From: BM714 sp964484935
Lineage (GTDB): Bacteria > Bacillota > Clostridia > Peptostreptococcales > BM714
Assembly: GCA_964484935.1 (NCBI GenBank)
Contig: CAZAFW010000058.1
Span: 1 to 8,968, forward strand
Reading direction: 5' to 3'
DNA: 8,968 bases
The notes under the pieces were generated by a model, which saw only the letters and a list, made by a program, of their open reading frames with translations, ran no database searches and was not told the DNA's origin. Both the position numbers and the translations under genes were made by a program. Shown in pieces: positions 5,102-8,968 of the stretch. Position 1 is the first letter of the stretch. The number at the start of each line of letters is the position of its first letter.

Positions 5102-5404
5102 ATGAATATAAGAGTTACCCCAAAAGCTAGGGAAAGAATTGCCCGGATTGCCAAAGACAAGAACATGGAGAGTCCTGTAATCAGAATAATCATGGAAGGA
5201 TTCGGATGAGGCGGACCAAGTTATGGAATTGCTTTGGACAAGCAAAAGGACAATGACCATGTTGAGAATTATGAAAATGTGGCTTATGTGGTCGAAAAGG
5301 ATTTGCTCGAAACGGGTGGAGAATTCAGAGTTGATTACCAGAACAACTTTTTCGCCAGGGGCTTTACGGTCATACCAGCTGGCGGAGCAAGAAGCAGCTG
5401 TTAG
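5102..5404 (+). CDS. HesB/IscA-like selenoprotein (Sec at codon 36, TGA 5207-5209)
   Basis: A 100-residue protein if the in-frame TGA at 5207-5209 is read as selenocysteine. It starts MNIRVTPKARERIARIAKDK and continues MEGFG-Sec-GGPSYGIALDKQ, then a beta-rich part with NVAYVVEKDLL, EFRVDYQNNFFARGFTVIP and the C-terminus GGARSSC. This is the A-type iron-sulfur carrier (HesB/IscA) fold. Sec36 occupies the place of the conserved first cysteine (Cys35 of E. coli IscA), and Cys100 corresponds to the C-terminal cysteine region, although the usual CxC pair is reduced to one. HesB-like selenoproteins with this Sec-GGP context are a known group; the role of Sec in them is not established. Start: ATG with AAGGAG 9 nt upstream. 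It has its own promoter and is followed by a glutaredoxin gene. Alternative: a Cys-to-stop pseudogene, made unlikely by the intact downstream frame and the SECIS-like hairpin. Confidence 0.88.
5229..5245 (+). promoter_or_regulatory. Candidate bacterial SECIS hairpin
   Basis: TTGCTT (5229-5234) and AAGCAA (5240-5245) form a perfect 6-bp stem with loop TGGAC, so G is at the second and third loop positions. The loop begins 26 nt after the UGA, within the range expected for SelB-binding hairpins. A lower helix, ATGG (5223-5226) with CCAT (5257-5260), could extend it. A competing hairpin CCAA (5216-5219) with TTGG (5234-5237) sits closer to the UGA. Not folded by program. Confidence 0.65.
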
Positions 5405-5446
5405 ATGTATCGGTTGAAATGAAAAAACGAGGGAGGAAACGAAATT

Positions 5447-5677
5447 ATGAACAAGGAAGTAGTAGTATATTCAAGCACGACGTGCCATTATTGCAAAGTG
5501 GCAAAAGAGTATCTCAATGAAAAAGGAATCGAATTTATAGAAAAGAATGTTTCCACAGACATGGATGCCAGAAAAGAACTCATGAAAATGGGATTCATGG
5601 GAGTGCCTGTAATCCAAATAGGTGAAGAAACAGTTGAAGGATTCAACAAGGCAGAGCTCGACAGGATTTTGGGTTAG
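5447..5677 (+). CDS. Glutaredoxin-like dithiol redox protein (YruB/NrdH type)
   Basis: A 76-residue thioredoxin-fold protein, the usual size for small NrdH/YruB-type glutaredoxins. It begins with a beta strand (EVVVYSS) leading to the active-site CxxC, Cys13-His-Tyr-Cys16, then a helix AKEYLNEKGI. The cis-proline motif is GVPVIQIGEETVEGFN, where GF matches the NrdH/YruB style of target and reductase binding rather than classic glutathione binding. It would reduce disulfides or mixed disulfides in the cytoplasm. The RBS is GGAGG at 5432-5436. It lies 42 nt after the HesB-like selenoprotein gene with no terminator between, so the two share a transcript; a strong terminator follows. Possible clients are the selenoprotein or the class III reductase encoded next; neither is shown. 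Sec is not used here. Confidence 0.92.
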   Translation: MNKEVVVYSSTTCHYCKVAKEYLNEKGIEFIEKNVSTDMDARKELMKMGFMGVPVIQIGEETVEGFNKAELDRILG

Positions 5678-5707
5678 ATAATGCAATAGCAATTAAACTT
5701 CAACCAG

Positions 5708-5747
5708 ATCTCAATTGGTAGGCGAAAGCTTGCCGATTGAGATTTTT
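5708..5747 (+). terminator. Rho-independent terminator with 16-bp stem and GAAA loop
   Basis: Arms 5708-5723 and 5728-5743 pair along all 16 positions (three G-T pairs) around a GAAA tetraloop, followed by TTTT. It separates the selenoprotein-glutaredoxin unit from nrdDG. Confidence 0.93.
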
Positions 5748-5761
5748 CATGCGGTTTTTTG

Positions 5762-5790
5762 TTGTAAAAATGATTAATCTCGTGTAAAAT
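5762..5790 (+). promoter_or_regulatory. nrdD: Probable promoter of nrdDG
   Basis: TTGTAA (5762-5767), a 17-bp spacer and TAAAAT (5785-5790). The predicted start, near 5797, lies just before the first NrdR box, so bound NrdR would block transcription. The leader to nrdD is then about 148 nt. Confidence 0.6.
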
Positions 5791-5802
5791 AGTATATGCA
5801 AT

Positions 5803-5818
5803 CAACAAAATATCGTTG
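5803..5818. promoter_or_regulatory. NrdR box 1
   Basis: CAACAAAATATCGTTG matches all the strongly conserved positions of the NrdR consensus (C4, A6, A8, T9, T11, G13) and has CAAC/GTTG arms. On its own it would be weak; its spacing to the second box makes it convincing. Confidence 0.8.
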
Positions 5819-5833
5819 TTTTTGACCTCGAAG

Positions 5834-5849
5834 CCACTATATGTAGTGG
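5834..5849. promoter_or_regulatory. NrdR box 2
   Basis: CCACTATATGTAGTGG differs from the consensus acaCwAtATaTwGtgt only at the two ends and at position 10. It starts exactly 31 bp after box 1, with 15 bp between them (three helical turns between centres), the classic paired arrangement. CGAA and TTCG outside the box could also let the transcript fold into a longer hairpin at 5829-5854. Confidence 0.9.
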
Positions 5850-5944
5850 ATTCGAAAAGAAAATCAAAGAGGAAACACGACATTAAATATTTTGGGATTT
5901 AAAACCTTAATATAAACATAGGCATCTTTGAAAGGGGCATGGCA

Positions 5945-8068
5945 ATGTATACAAAAGTCATAAAAAGAGACAAGCATACAGTCGAATTCAGAAAAGACAA
6001 AATAACAAATGCCATTTATCAAGGTTTGATAAGCGTTTACTTGGACAGAAACGCAAACGAATTGAAAAAGCTGTCTGAAGTTATCAGCGACAAAGTGATA
6101 TACAATATGGAGAAAAAAGTCTACAGTCGCGAGTATCCTTCAGTAGAGGAAATACAGGATGCAGTCGAAGAAACTCTCATGGAAATGGGGGAGAGTAAGA
6201 CGGCGAGGGAATACATAAGGTACCGGATGACCCATCAGGAAATAAGAGACACAAAAAAATCCCTGGTTGACGCCGAGAAAGTTGTAGATGAATATGTTTC
6301 GGAGGAAAATTGGCGTGTCAAGGAAAATTCAAACATGGGATTTTCTCTTCAGGGACTCAATAACCATATAATTTCCGAAGTCACAAAAAACTTTTGGCTT
6401 GACCGTGTCTATACAAACACCATAAGAAAGGCGCACAGAAAAGGGGATTTTCACATACATGACTTGGGGCTTTTGGCTCCTTATTGCTGCGGATGGAGTT
6501 TGGAGGACCTTTTGCTTAAAGGCTTCAAGGGGGCGGCCGGTAAAGTTGAAAGCAAGCCGCCGAAGCATTTCAAGACGGCGTTGGGCCAGTTGGTGAACTT
6601 TTTCTATACTCTTCAAGGGGAAGCGGCAGGGGCTCAGGCCATTTCATCCTTTGACACATATCTTGCTCCGTTTGTCAAGTTCGACAATCTCGGCTATGGA
6701 CAGGTAAAGCAGGCGATGCAGGAATTCATATTCAACTTGAATGTTCCCACAAGAGTGGGCTTCCAGACGCCTTTCGTAAACTTGACAATGGATTTGATAT
6801 GCCCTAAAAATTTGAGGGAAATGCCTGTTATAATAGGCGGAAAAAACAACTTTCAACATTCATACGGACAGTTTCAAGAGCAGATGGACATGATAAACAA
6901 GGCCTTCTCGGAAGTCATGATGGAAGGCGATGCAAAGGGGCGGATTTTCACATTCCCCATACCGACATACAATATTTCCAAGGATTTTGATTGGGATTCA
7001 CAAGTGTTTGACAGCGTGATAGAGATGACGGCAAAGTACGGGATACCTTATTTTGCGAATTTCGTAAATTCGGACATGGATCCCGAGGACGCAAGGTCCA
7101 TGTGCTGCAGACTCAGGCTCGACAACCGGGAGCTCAGAAAACGTGGCGGCGGTCTTTTTGGCGCCAATCCCCTCACTGGAAGCATAGGGGTCGTGACAGT
7201 CAACATGCCCAGGCTCGGATATCTTTCAAAGGACAAGGACGATTTTTTTGAAAGGCTGCGCCGTCTTATGGACATAGCGAAATCCTCCCTCGAGACAAAG
7301 AGGAAGATGATAGAGCAAAGCACTTTAAACGGACTGTATCCTTACAGCAAATTCTATCTTTCTGAAGTGAGGAACGGAATGGGCGAGTATTGGAAAAACC
7401 ATTTTTCCACAATCGGGATAAACGGAATGAACGAGTGCATAAAGAATTTTTTTGAAAACAGCGAGGACATAACGACTGAAAAGGGTCTTGAATTTGCGGT
7501 TGAAACCCTCGAGCACATGAGAGAAACAATGAGGGAGTACCAGGAGGAGACAGGAAACCTTTACAACCTTGAGGCGACTCCCGCAGAAGGAACAGCCTAC
7601 AGGCTTGCAAAACTCGACAAAGAGGTATATCCCGACATAATCGCCGCAGGGGTTGACGTTCCATATTATACAAACAGTTCACAGCTTCCTGTTGGGCATA
7701 CGGAAGACTTGCTTGAAGCTCTTGACCTCCAGGAGCCTCTCCAAATTCTCTATACAGGAGGGACGGTTTTCCACGGTTTCCTTGGAGAAAGCATAGAAGA
7801 CCTTCAGACGTGCAAGCTTCTTGTGCGCAGGGTAATGGAAAATTACCAAATACCTTATTTTACAGTTTCTCCGACATTTTCGGTTTGCGGGGTTCATGGA
7901 TACCTGAGGGGCGAGCAGCCGGCATGTCCGAAATGCGGGGCAGAAACAGAGGTATGGACAAGGGTTGTTGGATTCCACAGGCCTGTGAAGAACTGGAACA
8001 AAGGAAAGCGCGAGGAGTACAGGGAAAGAAAGGCCTTCGACATGGAAAAGGCCACAGGAGCGATTTAA
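5945..8068 (+). CDS. nrdD: Anaerobic (class III) ribonucleoside-triphosphate reductase, catalytic subunit
   Basis: A glycyl-radical enzyme that reduces ribonucleoside triphosphates to dNTPs without oxygen. The N-terminal ATP-cone (about residues 3-95) senses ATP/dATP. The catalytic barrel follows with FHIHDLGLLAPYCCGW (Cys181/182), GRIFTFPIPTYNIS, SMCCRLRLD (adjacent Cys387/388) and GGLFGANPLTGSIGVVTVNM. Near the C-terminus, FSVCGVHGYLRGE and CPKCG form the zinc-binding part, and RVVGFHRPVKNWNKGK holds the radical glycine, Gly676. The 707-residue length is normal. ATG at 5945 is preferred: AGGGG at 5933-5937 lies 7 nt upstream, while ATG at 5939, two codons earlier, is only 1 nt from it. The stop codon directly abuts the nrdG start. 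Paired NrdR boxes precede it. The cysteine pair resembles the thiol-reduced rather than the formate-dependent subtype (inference). Confidence 0.97.
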   Translation: MYTKVIKRDKHTVEFRKDKITNAIYQGLISVYLDRNANELKKLSEVISDKVIYNMEKKVYSREYPSVEEIQDAVEETLMEMGESKTAREYIRYRMTHQEIRDTKKSLVDAEKVVDEYVSEENWRVKENSNMGFSLQGLNNHIISEVTKNFWLDRVYTNTIRKAHRKGDFHIHDLGLLAPYCCGWSLEDLLLKGFKGAAGKVESKPPKHFKTALGQLVNFFYTLQGEAAGAQAISSFDTYLAPFVKFDNLGYGQVKQAMQEFIFNLNVPTRVGFQTPFVNLTMDLICPKNLREMPVIIGGKNNFQHSYGQFQEQMDMINKAFSEVMMEGDAKGRIFTFPIPTYNISKDFDWDSQVFDSVIEMTAKYGIPYFANFVNSDMDPEDARSMCCRLRLDNRELRKRGGGLFGANPLTGSIGVVTVNMPRLGYLSKDKDDFFERLRRLMDIAKSSLETKRKMIEQSTLNGLYPYSKFYLSEVRNGMGEYWKNHFSTIGINGMNECIKNFFENSEDITTEKGLEFAVETLEHMRETMREYQEETGNLYNLEATPAEGTAYRLAKLDKEVYPDIIAAGVDVPYYTNSSQLPVGHTEDLLEALDLQEPLQILYTGGTVFHGFLGESIEDLQTCKLLVRRVMENYQIPYFTVSPTFSVCGVHGYLRGEQPACPKCGAETEVWTRVVGFHRPVKNWNKGKREEYRERKAFDMEKATGAI

Positions 8069-8761
8069 ATGCTGTTTAGAGGCTGGCAAAAGGTGTCTCT
8101 GATGGATTACCCCGGAAAGATAGTTACAACGGCTTTTGTTGGAGGATGCAACTTCAAGTGTCCTTATTGCCATAACCGGGAATTGGTCGAGAATGGTTCG
8201 GATCTGGAAACCGTTTCACCAGGGGAAGTGCTTTCATTTCTCGAGAAAAGGCATGCCATGGTCGACGGGGTGTGCGTAAGCGGAGGAGAGCCGACAATAC
8301 ACAAGGATCTTCCGCAATTCATTAAAAGTGTCAAGAATATGGGCAAACTCGTCAAGCTTGACACAAACGGATCGAACCCAGAAATGATAAGAGAGCTGTT
8401 GGGCGGCGGTTTTCTTGACTATATAGCTATGGACGTCAAGTGCGCAATGGACAAATACTGCTTGCTGACAAAATGCGAAAGAGGAGATTTGCCTAATTTG
8501 TTTGAGTCGATGGAAATAATAAAAAAATCGGGGATAGACTATGAGTTTAGGACGACTCTTACAAAGGAATACAATCCGGTTGAAGATAAACATGCTTTAG
8601 CTGAACTCGTTTCGGGTGCGGAGAATTATGCTCTGCAGAAATTCCGTGTTCCCGAGGGGGATTGCGGTGAAAAACTGAACCCGCTTGACAAAAGCGAAGC
8701 CCAAGAAATAATGGAAACAATAAGGCCTCTTGTCGGGAAAATAGTTTTGAGAGGCTATTGA
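8069..8761 (+). CDS. nrdG: Anaerobic ribonucleotide reductase activating protein (radical SAM)
   Basis: The activase that makes the glycyl radical on NrdD with S-adenosylmethionine and a 4Fe-4S cluster. The cluster motif is CNFKCPYC (Cys27, Cys31, Cys34) after the N-terminal GWQKVSLMDYPGKIVTTAFVGG. The SAM-binding SGGEPT is at 71-76, followed by KLDTNGSNPEMI and YIAMDVKC. At 230 residues it is the longer type of NrdG with the LMDYPG start typical of Clostridia and Thermotogae, rather than the 154-residue E. coli form. The start ATG follows the nrdD stop with no gap (TAAATG), with AGGAG at 8056-8060. Extra cysteines (Cys128, Cys135 and Cys198) are present but do not form a clear second cluster motif. 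No terminator is seen after it before the tRNA promoter. Confidence 0.95.
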   Translation: MLFRGWQKVSLMDYPGKIVTTAFVGGCNFKCPYCHNRELVENGSDLETVSPGEVLSFLEKRHAMVDGVCVSGGEPTIHKDLPQFIKSVKNMGKLVKLDTNGSNPEMIRELLGGGFLDYIAMDVKCAMDKYCLLTKCERGDLPNLFESMEIIKKSGIDYEFRTTLTKEYNPVEDKHALAELVSGAENYALQKFRVPEGDCGEKLNPLDKSEAQEIMETIRPLVGKIVLRGY

Positions 8762-8781
8762 AGGAAAAATCACCAATCATG

Positions 8782-8810
8782 TTGACAAGCCAGCGGGAAT
8801 TTGATATTAT
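8782..8810 (+). promoter_or_regulatory. Consensus promoter for the tRNA genes
   Basis: A perfect TTGACA (8782-8787), a 17-bp spacer and TATTAT (8805-8810), preceded by TGA to give an extended -10. The expected start is near 8817, 17 nt before tRNA-Asn. A strong promoter like this is typical of stable RNA genes. Confidence 0.88.
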
Positions 8811-8833
8811 GATGCAGTCGCTAAAAAGAACGT

Positions 8834-8908
8834 TCCAAAGTAGCTCAACGGTGGAGCACCCGGCTGTTAACCGGTAGGCTGTGAGTTCGAATCTCACCTT
8901 TGGAGCCA
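8834..8908 (+). tRNA. tRNA-Asn (anticodon GTT)
   Basis: A full cloverleaf: acceptor TCCAAAG/CTTTGGA, D arm GCTC/GAGC, anticodon loop CTGTTAA with GTT, T arm GTGAG-TTCGAAT-CTCAC, discriminator G and encoded CCA. The outermost anticodon-stem pair is C-T (27-43), a mismatch where C-G is usual; the other four pairs are sound. Confidence 0.97.
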
Positions 8909-8913
8909 TATTT

Positions 8914-8968
8914 GGCCCCTTGGTCAAGCGGTCAAGACACCGCCCTTTCACGGCGGTAACAGGGGTTC
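8914..8968 (+). tRNA. tRNA-Glu (anticodon TTC), cut by the window end
   Basis: Begins with acceptor GGCCCCT. The anticodon stem CCGCC/GGCGG encloses CTTTCAC with TTC at 8947-8949, and the T arm starts AGGGGTTC where the window ends. Its start lies 5 nt after tRNA-Asn, so it is in the same transcript, and more tRNA genes may follow. Confidence 0.93.

Noticed and set aside
5094..5102. Minimal ORF ATG-GTA-TAA overlapping the selenoprotein start
   Set aside because: The GGAG ends only 1 nt before this ATG, too close for initiation, while the spacing fits the ATG at 5102.
5102..5404. Pseudogene by nonsense mutation
   Set aside because: The TGA falls exactly at the conserved Cys position, the downstream frame stays intact to a Cys-terminated end, and a SECIS-like hairpin follows. 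Sec coding is the simpler reading.
5223..5417. Separate 64-residue + strand ORF
   Set aside because: It is an out-of-frame overlap of the selenoprotein gene, with an odd Met/Trp/Arg-rich sequence and no ribosome binding site.
5846..5902. Small GTG-started ORF in the nrdD leader
   Set aside because: Nineteen codons, mostly Lys/Arg, start inside the NrdR box, with no ribosome binding site.
8559..8951. 130-residue minus-strand ORF across the tRNA genes
   Set aside because: It runs antisense to the end of nrdG and both tRNAs; a shadow.

Overview
The window looks like part of the chromosome of an anaerobic, moderate-GC member of the Clostridia. Three things suggest this: an oxygen-sensitive class III ribonucleotide reductase with its activase, AGGAGG-type ribosome binding sites with some GTG and TTG starts, and an in-frame UGA that is best read as selenocysteine. 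Selenoprotein-rich amino-acid fermenters such as Peptoclostridium/Eubacterium acidaminophilum relatives would fit, but the genus is a guess. Every gene is on the + strand.

Layout. (1) 1-2183 is the distal end of a histidine operon: hisA (3' part), hisF and a fused hisIE. It is followed by ndk (nucleoside diphosphate kinase), and all of these junctions overlap (7, 4 and 4 nt). (2) 2263-2772 is the S component of an ECF vitamin transporter, with a TTG start, followed by an AT-rich terminator-like hairpin. (3) 2773-3437 is a 665-bp AT-rich stretch with no confident gene. It holds clustered palindromes, a possible folded RNA segment and one doubtful 56-codon ORF. (4) 3438-4847 is an NSS-family sodium:amino-acid symporter with its own strong terminator. 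(5) 5012-5747 is a compact two-gene unit: promoter, CsoR/CstR-like inverted repeat, a HesB/IscA-like selenoprotein gene, a glutaredoxin gene, and a 16-bp terminator hairpin. (6) 5762-8761 is nrdD-nrdG behind a promoter and two tandem NrdR boxes 31 bp apart. (7) 8782-8968 is a consensus promoter followed by tRNA-Asn and a truncated tRNA-Glu.

The most notable item is the gene at 5102-5404. A normal stop-to-stop reading breaks it into a 35-codon stub and an untranslated tail. Reading the TGA at 5207 as Sec gives a 100-residue protein in which Sec36 falls at the position of the conserved first cysteine of IscA/HesB proteins. A hairpin with a 6-bp stem and a UGGAC loop starts about 20 nt after the UGA, where a bacterial SECIS is expected. 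The gene shares a transcript with a CxxC glutaredoxin. The metal/persulfide-type operator in its leader suggests a small redox, sulfur or metal response unit, but that is inference.

How the parts relate: ndk and NrdDG both act on nucleotide pools, and the glutaredoxin just upstream of nrdD is a possible, unproven, electron donor to the reductase. The NrdR boxes predict that nrdDG is repressed when dATP is plentiful. No database search or folding program was used; all calls come from reading the sequence and knowledge of the families.
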